Assembly: GCF_019320115.1 (NCBI RefSeq)
Contig: NC_089598.1
Location: forward strand, 28,429,711-28,493,710
Source of the DNA: Miscanthus floridulus
Lineage: Eukaryota > Streptophyta > Magnoliopsida > Poales > Poaceae
Direction: 5' to 3'
DNA: 64,000 nucleotides
The translations under genes were made by a program, and so were the position numbers. The notes under the pieces were generated by a model. It searched no databases. It worked only from the letters and a program-made list of their open reading frames with translations, and was not told the origin of the DNA. This document shows, piece after piece, positions 31,960 through 41,239 of the stretch; the first letter of the stretch is position 1; the number at the start of each line of letters is the position of its first letter.

Positions 31960-32330
31960 TGATTTAAGAAAATTGAAATATTTAGGAAAAAATATAGACA
32001 TTTTGTTTAGAAAAAGGAGCTTAGAATTTATTAGGAAAAGAGAGAGTTTGTTTTAGGAAAGGAGAATCCAAACCTGTAAGGACTCCTTACTAGATTGCTT
32101 GATGTGCAAGTCCGCTAGGGACTATAAATATAGGGGTATTGTAACTATTCTAACTTAAGAAGGAAATAGAGCCTTACTCTTTAAACAAATCTCCTCTCTC
32201 TCTCTGCTAGCGTCACCGCCCCTCTCCTGCACGCCGCCACTGTTCCTACCGCACGCCACCGGCCACCGTCGCGCCCCCAACTTGCCCATGCCGCCTCCCC
32301 TAACCGCCCAACCCCGAGCAGGAGCGTGAT
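31960..32330 (+). repeat. LTR-like fragment with TATA box
   Basis: Purine-rich GGAAAAGAGAG and TTTAGGAAAGGAGAATCC sequence leads to ACTATAAATATAGGGG near 32121-32136, then a C+T-rich leader. This is the arrangement of U3/R in many grass LTRs. No partner LTR, primer site or border was found, so it is at most a fragment. Confidence 0.35.
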
Positions 32331-32380
32331 AGGTTATGTTTGACAAATACGTTGTTAAACTCCAATTGACTAATAAAGTA

Positions 32381-32603
32381 CTCATTCCGTCCCAAATTAT
32401 AAGTCATTCTAACTTTTTTAAAAAGTCAAAACATCTCAAGTTTGACTAAAAATAGATATACTATGAAAATATAATTAATGAAGAATCAAATAATATTATT
32501 TGATATCATAAATGCTATTATTTTATTATATAAAATTGGTCAAAATTGAGATGCTTTGACTCTAGAAAAAATTAGAATAACTTACAATTTAGAACAGGGA
32601 AAG
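32381..32603. mobile_element. Stowaway MITE, 223 bp
   Basis: Starts CTCATTCCGTCCCAAATTAT and ends with the inverted match CTTTCCCTGTTCTAAATTGT (read on the other strand). TA flanks both sides (32379-32380 and 32604-32605). The CTCCxTCCGTCCCAAATTATAAGTC-type end is characteristic of grass Stowaway (Tc1/mariner) MITEs. Confidence 0.85.
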
Positions 32604-32639
32604 TATAATGGTTTATTATGTTTGATTTGACCAAGTTCA

Positions 32640-33229
32640 AATTGGTTGCCCCGCTCTCGTGTGCGGCGTAAGGATTAGGACCGTCGTCAAATGTAAAGGG
32701 GCATATGTAGTTTTTCTCGCTTAGCAAGTTAGCATGCCCATGTGATATGATAGTCTATTTTCCCAATGATTGAGGTCTATGATAATTGTGTCTAGTTCAA
32801 ACTTCAACGTGCTCATCAAAGCCGGCCGGAAATCCATGTGGAAGCACGGACAAAAAAAAAACAGATGCTTGTGGTGACGATGGCTGGATGAGAGATCGAC
32901 GCCGGCCCAGCAGGTGCAAACCTTTGAATAGATGAGAGATCGACGCGGGGCAAGATAGATGCGAATTTTCGGTGCCAATGCTATAGATGGATTTGCCGCC
33001 AACAACCAGGATTTCGGACGATGAAAAAAATATCTAAACTAATGTCTATGGATGTTTCTTGGGGCTAACTAATTCATGCGGCGCCCTAGAGAGCTTTTGT
33101 AGATTGATCTCTACAGGGCGACACGGGCGAAAGATAGGTCGATAGCTCTTGATACCATGTAGAAAATAATTGAAACGGCTTATTAGCTTATCCTTAGACT
33201 GCTATGTCGTCTATTATATAGTCGCAACA
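32640..33229 (-). mobile_element. Copia-like retroelement remnant with very short LTR
   Basis: In minus sense: a 72-bp TG...CA segment (33229 to 33158) with CTATATAATAG; then TGGTATCAAGAGCT (33157-33144), the initiator-Met tRNA primer site; then a leader and gag-like words (KFELDTI near 32790). Position and order are those of a copia 5' end. No second LTR or pol was found. The short LTR would suit a TRIM or SMART-type element, but the left border of the LTR is inferred only from TG/CA. Confidence 0.5.
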
Positions 33230-33548
33230 TTATCAGCCTGTTTGGTTTTGCAGCACGGGATCGTCCGACCGATCATCTGATCATATATCCGAGCCTAGGC
33301 GCTGTTTGGATTGGGTTTCCGGTTGAAGTCGTCCGTCATCTACGTAGCAATAATATAATTCTTCCTCGCTCCTGTCCATTCTGTGGAACGTGGTGATCCA
33401 GTTCCAGTGAAAAATGATCGGACCACCTCATGCCTCATGGACCCATGCCGAATGAGATCGTTCATCTAACCAAGCACGCTAGTCCAATTGATATATGTCC
33501 TATTAGGACTTTAAATCCACTCGAAGTATAAGAGTAGACCTATATCTT

Positions 33549-33687
33549 CAGCATGTTCGTTTGGCTGTGGCTTGTCGTAAACGATCGTAAATTTCTAGCC
33601 GGAACAGTATTTTTCTCTCACACAAACCCGCCAGCGGTACTTCTTCACGAACCAGCAACAATACGAACCAGCCAACCGAACAGGCTG
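33549..33687. mobile_element. Short MITE with CAGC(C/A)TGTTCG ends
   Basis: The left end CAGCATGTTCGTTTGGCTG and inverted right end CAGCCTGTTCGGTTGGCTGG are nearly matching inverted repeats, with a GTACTTCTTCACGAACCAGC interior typical of a common grass MITE. The target duplication could not be recognised with confidence. Confidence 0.6.
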
Positions 33688-33955
33688 CTTATTCTATCTC
33701 TATTCCTAGAGGCTAGAATCCTACTATTATTCCAAGAGGCATGAAGTAACTGCTGCACGGGCAATCGGGCACGTGTGCACAGGTCGGCAGTGCAGTACGC
33801 AGCTGCCTAGCTTGAGAGGGGGTACTTCGGTGACGAGATACTAAGCTTTTACTCAACGCCTCGGCTGCTGTCGCGTACTCGATCCGGTCCCCCTCCTCTC
33901 ATTGCAAATGGCCGGCCGGCTTGCCGGCCGCCTCGATCGCCCCTCGTCTCTCGCC

Positions 33956-33965
33956 TTATTAAAAC
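33956..33965 (+). promoter_or_regulatory. TATA-like box of the zinc-finger gene
   Basis: TTATTAAAAC about 165 bp upstream of the ATG at 34126, in a C-rich pyrimidine context typical of plant core promoters. The leader would be about 130 nt. Confidence 0.4.
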
Positions 33966-34125
33966 CACACCACCACTCGCACCCAGTTCCTGCGTGCACT
34001 TCTCTGCTCAGTGCTCACTGCCGAGCAGCACTGCACAGGCGACAGAAATCCTGGTTAGCTAGTGCCTGTCGTCGTTCAATTTACTGCGACGTGACCACAG
34101 TCCACACAGCCGTGTCGTCGTTGCC

Positions 34126-34938
34126 ATGGCCGCCGCACCGCATGACATGCACGGCCTCGACTCGTTCGCGCAGCTGCCCTTCATCCCCGGCGTTGCGCGT
34201 GCCGCGGCACCGAAGACGCCGGCGCCGGCGAGCAGGGACGCCGCCAGCATCCGCCTCTTCGGCCGGGACTTCCCCAACGACCAGCAGGCGGCCCACCAGC
34301 TGCTGCTGCTCAAGGAGGACGCCGCGGCCGGGGAGGGCGTCGGCGAGACGGCAGCGTCCGGCGGGGAGAGGAAGTTCGAGTGCCACTACTGCTGCCGCAA
34401 CTTCCCGACGTCGCAGGCGCTGGGCGGGCACCAGAACGCGCACAAGCGAGAGCGGCAGCACGCGCGGAGGGTGCACCTCGAGGCCTCCTTCGCCGCGCAC
34501 TGCGGCGCCTACCTACCCGGCGCGCACCTCTACGGTCTCTTCGGTTACGGCGGCGGCGGCGGCGGCCACACGGCGCTGCCACCGGCGCACTACCCGCCGG
34601 CCGTGTGGACAGGGGCCGTGCCGGGGATGTACGGCGGCGTGGGGCCCGTGGCGCGGCCTCCTCCCGTGTACGGCGGCGTGGCCGTGCCAGGGATGTGGAG
34701 GCCGTCGCCACCTGGGAGTGGTGGCGCTTTTGTCGCGGCTGGCCGACCCGTGGGGACCGATCCCTCGGGCTATGGAGAGATGATGGCTGGCAAAGACGAC
34801 GACAAGATGGCGATGAGCGTGGTGACGTCACTGCCCCCGTTGCCGTCGTCGTGCTTGTCCGGCCAGTCGGCGGAGATGATAGGGAGACCGGAGTTGGGAC
34901 ACAAGGATGGTGTCATAAGCTTGGACCTCTGCTTGTAA
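34126..34938 (+). CDS. Single-C2H2 zinc-finger transcription factor with EAR motif (GIS/ZFP5/ZFP8-like)
   Basis: Intronless 270-codon frame with a good start context (GCCATGGC). Residues 42-46 (IRLFG) match the N-terminal motif of the GIS/ZFP5/ZFP8 class. The finger is C86-x2-C89-x12-H102-x3-H106 with the plant QALGGH signature at 97-102 and a basic KRERQHARR tail. A Gly/Pro/Tyr-rich middle follows. The C-terminus ISLDLCL (264-270) is an LxLxL EAR repression motif. In Arabidopsis this class controls trichome and epidermal hair fate through hormone signals; the exact role here is inferred only. Composition is strongly G+C-rich, unlike its transposon neighbours. All key residues are intact, so it is the best candidate for a working host gene. 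Confidence 0.92.
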   Translation: MAAAPHDMHGLDSFAQLPFIPGVARAAAPKTPAPASRDAASIRLFGRDFPNDQQAAHQLLLLKEDAAAGEGVGETAASGGERKFECHYCCRNFPTSQALGGHQNAHKRERQHARRVHLEASFAAHCGAYLPGAHLYGLFGYGGGGGGHTALPPAHYPPAVWTGAVPGMYGGVGPVARPPPVYGGVAVPGMWRPSPPGSGGAFVAAGRPVGTDPSGYGEMMAGKDDDKMAMSVVTSLPPLPSSCLSGQSAEMIGRPELGHKDGVISLDLCL

Positions 34939-35270
34939 ATGTGTCTTCTGCCTGTCTAGATCGCTTCCACTTTTCTCTTTTCCTTTTGGCTTGTTTCGAG
35001 AGGTGTTTTAAGCATGTTTCTTCAGCTAAATTGCGAGAGACATGTCCAGTATGTAGCACTGTCGAATGATATGTACTTTTCTTTAGTTTAAGGTAAGCAT
35101 GCATGCAGTTTGGCTTGTGATATTTCGTCTAAATTATTGGTAATAACAATGTACTGTTTTGTTTATTTTTGTATTTTCTTTCTTACAATTGTTTTAGTAA
35201 AAAGAAAAATGAAGGAATAGCTAGAACAAATTCCCATGAACCACTCTTATACATAGGATTGGATCTCTTA
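34939..35270 (+). other. 3' untranslated region and downstream flank of the zinc-finger gene
   Basis: T-rich sequence with AATAAC near 35143 and GT/T-rich stretches after it, a plausible plant polyadenylation region. No other feature is seen. Confidence 0.4.
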
Positions 35271-35629
35271 CGACCGGTTTGGATCATTGAAATTGAATTC
35301 ATCCTAATAATTACAATTTAGACATAGATTAATTAAGCTAATATAGTTATATATAGAATATATTTGTATATTTATTGTTAGACATACAAAGGACATACTT
35401 ATATGTTGTATTTCTATTAGGGAAGTAAGTTGAAGAGTATCCTATAAGTTGGAGAATAGAATTACAGCATAGTGATCTATAGAATCCATTTCTATCTCCC
35501 ACCCTATAAATTTGATATATGCTTATTTGTGAGCTTGGGAATGTTATGGAATGTCAAATTCCAAGCCAAATAGCCTAATCCATTATGTAGATTTTAATTC
35601 CTCCAAAATAAAGGGATTCAAACGGGCCC
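35271..35629. mobile_element. MITE-like element with CCGTTTGGATC/GATTCAAACGGG ends
   Basis: The left end CGACCGGTTTGGATCATTGA and the right end TAAAGGGATTCAAACGGGCC are imperfect inverted repeats. The interior is A+T-rich and non-coding. It resembles Tourist/Harbinger-like grass MITEs, but the flanking TTA and TAA are not a clean direct repeat, so superfamily is not settled. Confidence 0.5.
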
Positions 35630-37280
35630 TAAATTTGTTTTGAAATTTCTATGCAATGGCTTGTTTCATATCATAAGAAATGCGGAGGACTTATAATATG
35701 GACTTGAAATTAACATGGGGGCGAACCTTTCAGAAAAATTCTTTTATGTCTATCCTTTATTGATTCCCATGTTTTCCTTGTAACATCGAAACGGGCAAAT
35801 CCCACGTTTTTTAATGCTTTCGATTTCGTAGGATTCAACTTGGGAAGACAGTCTACTCTAACGTTTTTCCTATTCCTATATTCTGAAAGAATACCATGTT
35901 GTTTCGAAGAAATCTTTAGGGCAGCAGCAATGTATATTCTAATAACCACAATGCTAAATTGGGAGGGGTGGTATAAACTAGGTCCCACGTTAATAAAAAA
36001 CCCAAACACATGATCATTTTCCTCCCCATGCGACCACACTGCATCGACTTCCATGGAACCCCTCGCTTCTGCCGCCTCTAAATTCCTAGCCCCCAATGCG
36101 ACTGCTCGGAGAGCCATCAACCCCTAGTCTAGATCTCGAATGCGTTGGCCCTTCCTCTCATATGGGGTACTTGCTGGAGTGTGGGGTGGCAAATTTCTCT
36201 CGGGGCATCAACGACGTGTCAACGAGGGCACACAGGGGCGTGCATCGGCGAGGTCCCACGAGGCGGCAGCGTCGATCGTGCTTCAGCCACCCGTGGTGGC
36301 AATCCTCGAGGGCCATACGAGAAGAGAAGAAAATGATGTTTTAATGGTTACCCGCGGGGTAGTAAGCTTACTACAAGGTGGAAGAATCTTTTTCTTCTTA
36401 CCTACTTCCACAATGCTTCCCATCGATAATAAGGGGTGTTGTATTTTGTAATACGGTAATTTTCGGTTGTTTGGCACCATGGAGTAATGGTGCTAGTCGA
36501 TCCGCTAGTGCCAGGTTGCTAGCCAGACGGCGAGTCGAATGCATTGCGGAGAGATATGAGATACCGTTTACAGGTGTTTGTTTCAGTCTGGCCATATTCC
36601 ATTAGGGTGGAATTGGAAATCGAGTTATTCAAATTCGATCCCACGCATCCCCAGTTGTAATCGCATCTCTTTCCAGCTTAATTAGATTATATTTACGTTA
36701 GCGTAACCAATGCTCAAACCAAACACTGTAAATTGGCAATGCGGATATGCGTGGTGACATGCCAATCGTCACGGTGGATCGGAGAGCCCGGCAGTCAGCA
36801 GTGCCGACTGCCGACACGGTGGCATGGGACGACGCGCACTGGCACATGTTCCCTAGTCTGAATTCTGGAGGAATCTAGATGGTTTAGAGGAATGCTGGAG
36901 AAATTTATGAGAAAAAAACACTGTTCCGGATAAAAAAAATAAACGGATCAAGCCGGGTTTAAAGGCACGCGAACGGAGCGATATGATGCGTGTACATCCA
37001 TCACTTACGTACAGCATGCAAGCATCTGCTCTGCCCAGCTAGCCATGTACACAGTACACGACGTACGTGTGCAGGCACGTGCCACGTACGACATCTATTT
37101 GCATAGAGATATGCACTTAATTGTCTGCTCATGATGCATGCATAGTTGCATACATATACCGACCAATTAAGCTACAGATCGATCTGACGACGACGTACAC
37201 CTGCGTGCTTCACTATTTCCACAGTTAGGTGATCTGGCTAGCTTGGCTATATAGGACGACGTCAGAAGCAGTGACCGCAC
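35630..37280. other. Intergenic sequence between the zinc-finger gene and the copia nest
   Basis: No gene recognised. Frames at 35710-36120 (minus) and 36096-36605 (plus) are open by chance and lack domains. A stretch near 36465-36720 resembles a decayed MITE. 36960-37260 is rich in ACGTAC, CATGCATG and GATCGATC. Confidence 0.3.
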
Positions 37281-37459
37281 TGTTGAAGCAGTGTATTAGA
37301 CGGCTTCGTCTATGGTAGTTAGTCTACGCCTGGACGTGCGGCTGGCCACTCCGTCGCCCACGTTCCGCACTGGTGCGCGTCCAGAGCGCCCACCTTGTAA
37401 CCTGTATATGTACTCTACAGAGATCAATACGAATGGTTGTTGGCTCCCGTTCTTCTACA
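37281..37459 (+). repeat. 5' LTR of copia element A (inferred borders)
   Basis: TGTTGAAGCAG...TTCTTCTACA, 179 bp, ends directly at the primer site. The right border is firm. The left border is inferred from the TG dinucleotide at a size usual for short copia LTRs; the second LTR is not in the window. Confidence 0.5.
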
Positions 37460-37472
37460 TGGTATCAGCTCG
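37460..37472 (+). other. Primer-binding site, initiator-Met tRNA type
   Basis: TGGTATCAGCTCG; the consensus for plant copia elements is TGGTATCAGAGC. It directly follows the LTR end TTCTACA. Confidence 0.75.
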
Positions 37473-37629
37473 TGCGGGTTGATCCCCTGCTTTCTCGCAA
37501 CCGCTGCTCCTCGCCGCCCAGCTCTTCCTACACCGCCGTGCACGCCACGCCCCTCACCGTGTCGCGCCCGCCGGTGCTCGCCGTGGCCGCCCCCTTTTCT
37601 CCACTGCTTCCTCGTCTCGCCGCGATCCG

Positions 37630-38840
37630 CTGCTATGGACTCCAACCCGTTTTAATTTTGACACCGACGTATCTGACGTCGAGTCCTCTTCCTCCTCTTC
37701 CCTTGATGCCGAGTCCTCTTCCTCCTCCTTCCTTGATGCCGAATCCTACACTGCTCCCACCGCGCCGCTCCCGGTCACCGTACTGCAAACCGTCTACATC
37801 AAGTCCCACATCCCCGTCCAGCTCGACATCGCCAAATCGAATTACACCGAGTGGTGGTGCTTTTTTGATGCCTTCATTGGCAAATTCGGCATCAGCTCTC
37901 ATCTCACCTCTCCTACTACTACCGCCAACCGCCGCGATCGCTAGTGGACCATGGTAGACCAGTGCATCCCTAGCTGGCTCTACAACACCATCTCCAAGGA
38001 TGTTCGTGCCATCGTCCATGCCCCCAAGGCCACGACGCACACCATCTGGAACGCGATCCATGATCAGTTCCGAGACCATGAGCTTCACCGAGCCATTTAC
38101 CTGGAGGCTGAGTTCAGGAGCCTGTTCCAAGGTGACATGGACATCAAGACCTACACCGGCCGACTGAAGCAGCTCGCTGATGCCTTGCGCGACGTCGGGC
38201 AGCCCATCCGTGAGACGTCCCAGGTCCTCAACATGCTCCATGGCCTCTCCCCCAAGTATAGGCACACCGTCCCGGTTATCACCGCCAAGAACCCGCCGCA
38301 TACTTTCTGCCCGCTCCTACTTGCTTCTAGAAGAACAGTATGACAAGGAGCATGCCAAGTCCACCGCACAACATGCTCTTCTCGCCACTGGTGATTCTTG
38401 GCCGCCTGCTCCGGCTACCGGTGAAGGTGGTTCCGACGCTGGTTAGGGCGCCCAACCTCCCCCACGACCTCCGATAGTTGCCCACGGCTCGGCACCTCGT
38501 TCGGATGGCAAACGTGGTCTCGGGCATGGGCGTGGCCACGACGGTTATCAGCACCAAGGTGGCTCCACCTCTACTCCGTAGCACCGAGCTCCCTAAGGCT
38601 GGGTGCCCGGCATCAACCTGTGGATAGGGATGGTCCAAGCGTGGCCCATGCCCTTCCACATTCCCGGCGTCGGGGTGCTCGGCCCTTGTCCCGGTCAACC
38701 ACAACAACAAGCGTACTTTGCTGGTGCACCATCGATCCCTGCTCCTGGTGTTCCTCAGCCTCAGCCTACACCACCAGATGTCTGGAACCATCAGGCGTTG
38801 CTTGCGGCGCTGTCCACCTCCGGTATTCCACCCACCGAAC
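37630..38840 (+). pseudogene. gag of copia element A
   Basis: Readable parts: IPVQLDIAKSNYTEWWCFF near 37805; after a TAG, the 130-codon frame at 37951-38343 with WLYNTISKDV, TIWNAIHDQFRDHELHRAIY and DIKTYTGRLKQLADALRDVG, which matches the copia gag UBN2 fold. A frameshift follows near 38305 and the protein continues in another frame (LLEEQYDKEHA), ending in a Pro/Gly-rich linker. The family's zinc knuckle is not clear. Several stops make it inactive. Confidence 0.7.
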
Positions 38841-38844
38841 CATA

Positions 38845-39310
38845 GGCGACGGAGTGGTTCCTAGACACTAGAGCTACCTCGCATATGGCTTCCAATGCTG
38901 GTAATTTCACTTCCTACCAACCCCTCTCCAATTCTCCTTCCATCACTGTCGGCAACGGTGCTTTTCTTCGTGTCACTCATCATGCCTCTAGTTCTTTACC
39001 TACAGTTCAGTCCCCTCTTCAACTGAACAACATCCTTGTTTCTCCATCATTAGTGAAGAATGTGATATCTATTTGTTCTCTCACTCGTGACAACAATGTT
39101 ACTATTGAGTTTGACCCTTTTGGTTTTTCCATCAAGGATATCCCGACCCAAGTGTTGCTCCTCCGATGTAACATCGCTGGTGATTTGTACCCATGGCGTC
39201 TTCTCCTCAATCGACGCTTGTTGCTACGGCGTCGCGCTCGGTTGATATGTGGCACTTGCAGCATGGCCATCCCGGGTGTCAAGTTCTTTGCCATACCCTT
39301 CCACAGTTAG
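38845..39310 (+). pseudogene. Protease and pre-integrase start of copia element A
   Basis: WFLDTRATSHMASNAGNF carries the copia protease active-site region, but the usual D-T/S-G is D-T-R, so the catalytic loop Gly is lost. Then come SITVGNGAFL, LNNILVSPSLVKNVISICSL and FDPFGFSIKDIPTQVLLLRC, the usual order up to the pre-integrase domain. The frame shifts afterwards and the element is cut at 39343. Confidence 0.7.
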
Positions 39311-39337
39311 AGTTTACCTATTCTAAGTCATCTTCTC

Positions 39338-39342
39338 ATTCA
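39338..39342. repeat. Candidate left target-site duplication ATTCA of the SIRE-type element
   Basis: The five bases before the LTR end. The right partner lies outside the window, so this is a position-based inference. Confidence 0.4.
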
Positions 39343-40865
39343 TGTTGAAAGGATCAAGATGCCCAAAAGGGGGGTGAATTGGGCTAATTCTAAATTTCTA
39401 GCAATAATTAAGCTCTACACTTAGCCCATTTCACCCCCAGTGCCTAAAAGTGTTTCTATTGTTCTACCGTACAAAAGTTTTGCACCCTAGGTTCCAATCC
39501 TACACTAGCATGGCAATTCTAAGAATGTAAAGACATGAATTAAATTGCTCAAATGTAAATGCTCAAAGTAAAGAGAGGGAGAGGAACGCGGTGATGTTTT
39601 TCTAAGGTATCGGAGAGTCGCCACTCCCCATTAGTCCTCATTGGAGCACCCGCGCAAGGGTGTAGCTCTCCCTTGATCCATGTAAGGATCAAGTGCTCTC
39701 TACGGGCTGATTCTTTGACACTCCGTCACGGTGAATTGCCCACAACCGCTCACACCATGACTTGGGTCATCCACAAGCTCCCGCCGGATGATCACCAAGC
39801 TTCCAATCACCACCGAGCCGTCTAGGTGATGGCGATCACCAAGAGTAACAAGCACAAACTCTCACTTGACCAAGACAGGCCTAATGAGAAAGGTGGATGC
39901 ACACTTACTACTCTCTATGCACTAATGATGTCCTTAATCTTGGATTCACAAATCTCAATCAACCCACTAGGCTCCTGCTCTCCCTTGCACTCCAAAGTGT
40001 TTCCTTAGGTGAAGAAATGGGCAAGAGAGTTAAATTGGACGAGTAGGAGAGCTATTTATACACCCCCCATTCAAAACATGATCGTTACTGTCCACCTTAG
40101 CACATTACGTGGTGACCGGATGCGCAGATCAAGGTGACCAGACACGTCCGGTTAGTTCTCCACTGCTGCAGCACACAAGGCTATTAGAGAAGACCATTGG
40201 AGTGACCTAACACTCAGCAGAGTCCGATCTGCCTTGATCGGACACGTTAGGTCCACAAATTTGCTCTCTGGACCCTTACTAATGTTGACTGGACTCCACG
40301 TACGCGCATGTCCGATCTCCTTCCTACGTAGCCGATTCCTTTTTGATTTAGCGTTCGATCGATGCCTTAGGTTCTGCTGCGTGCGCCACCACTGACCAGA
40401 CCCGACGCCACAACGTCTGGTCAGTACAATCAGCACTCCATGCACTTACAATTCAAAACCTTTGTGAATGAGTTTGTCTCCAATTGATCTTAGGGCAAAC
40501 CATGACCTACCTAGTGCTAAGTTTGACAAGGGTGCACCACACCTAAAACATTAGACTTACCTAGGTCGAGCTACTAGTTCACACCTCCCTTAATAGTATG
40601 GCCAAATGAAAGAACAAAGTCCTAAATTACTCTAAGTGTCTCTCCAACGCCAATCGACACTTAGAACTAGTACGTCCTTAACCTTGTCATCCATCCTTTG
40701 AAAACTGAAATGATTTCCATCGACAGGGGCATGAAAACCATAATTACCCAATCAATCATCATTACCATGACCTAACTCAAATTGCCTATGCAAAACACAC
40801 ATTAGTCATAGTAATCTTATGTCGTCATTAATCATCGAAACCATCTAGGGGCCTAGATGCTTTCA
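39343..40865 (-). repeat. 3' LTR of SIRE-type element B
   Basis: 1523 bp. In minus sense it begins TGAAAGCATCTAGGCCCC and ends GATCCTTTCAACA (TG...CA). A TATA box GTATAAATAGC lies at 40051-40061 in minus sense. Confidence 0.85.
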
Positions 40866-40883
40866 ATCTCCCCTTTTTTGGTG
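40866..40883 (-). other. Polypurine tract of element B
   Basis: The minus strand reads CACCAAAAAAGGGGAGAT directly before the LTR start, an almost pure purine run in the expected place. Confidence 0.85.
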
Positions 40884-41239
40884 ATTGATGACAACATAAC
40901 CTCAAATATGTGTAAGAGAGATAAGGTTTTCAACATGCTTGATTCATATAAGCAATTGACAATAAGAACAAGGGTTAGGAAGCTTATACGAACCAAACCA
41001 ACATAAGTACTCAAAAGAATATGAAATAAGCAAGAGTACATAATGTAATGCTCATTCAAATCGGAGTAAAACGCAAAAGCAAAGCAAATGAGCAAAAGCA
41101 AGTGACATGACATTTATATATCAAAGTAGAGAGCACACATGTCACGAAAGACTCACAATCACACATATATCACAATGCATGAAAGTAAACATGAATGCAT
41201 GAAGTAACACACACAAAAGAATGAGTCCATCTCACACGC
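40884..41239 (-). other. Non-coding 3' end of element B before the polypurine tract
   Basis: A+T-rich with many A-rich runs. It corresponds to the untranslated interval between the accessory ORF and the polypurine tract. Confidence 0.4.

Larger units (their letters stand above)
37281..39342 (+). mobile_element. Ty1/copia element A, 5' half, interrupted at 39343
   Basis: A short LTR (37281-37459) is followed by a Met-tRNA primer site, a gag region and the protease-proximal part of pol, all on the plus strand. At 39343 the SIRE-type element starts, and the remainder of this element would lie beyond its far end, outside the window. Confidence 0.75.

Noticed and set aside
33902..34783. 293-codon plus-strand ORF overlapping the zinc-finger gene
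   Set aside because: Arg/Ser/Pro-rich reading of the G+C-rich zinc-finger gene in another frame; no domain, and the overlapping frame has all C2H2 and EAR motifs.
34310..34831. 173-codon minus-strand ORF
   Set aside because: Antisense shadow of the zinc-finger gene caused by high G+C.
37373..37957. 194-codon plus-strand ORF over the copia leader
   Set aside because: Ser/Pro-rich reading in a frame other than the gag words; it also starts inside the LTR.
37633..38301. 222-codon minus-strand ORF
   Set aside because: Antisense to copia gag, which has family motifs on the plus strand.
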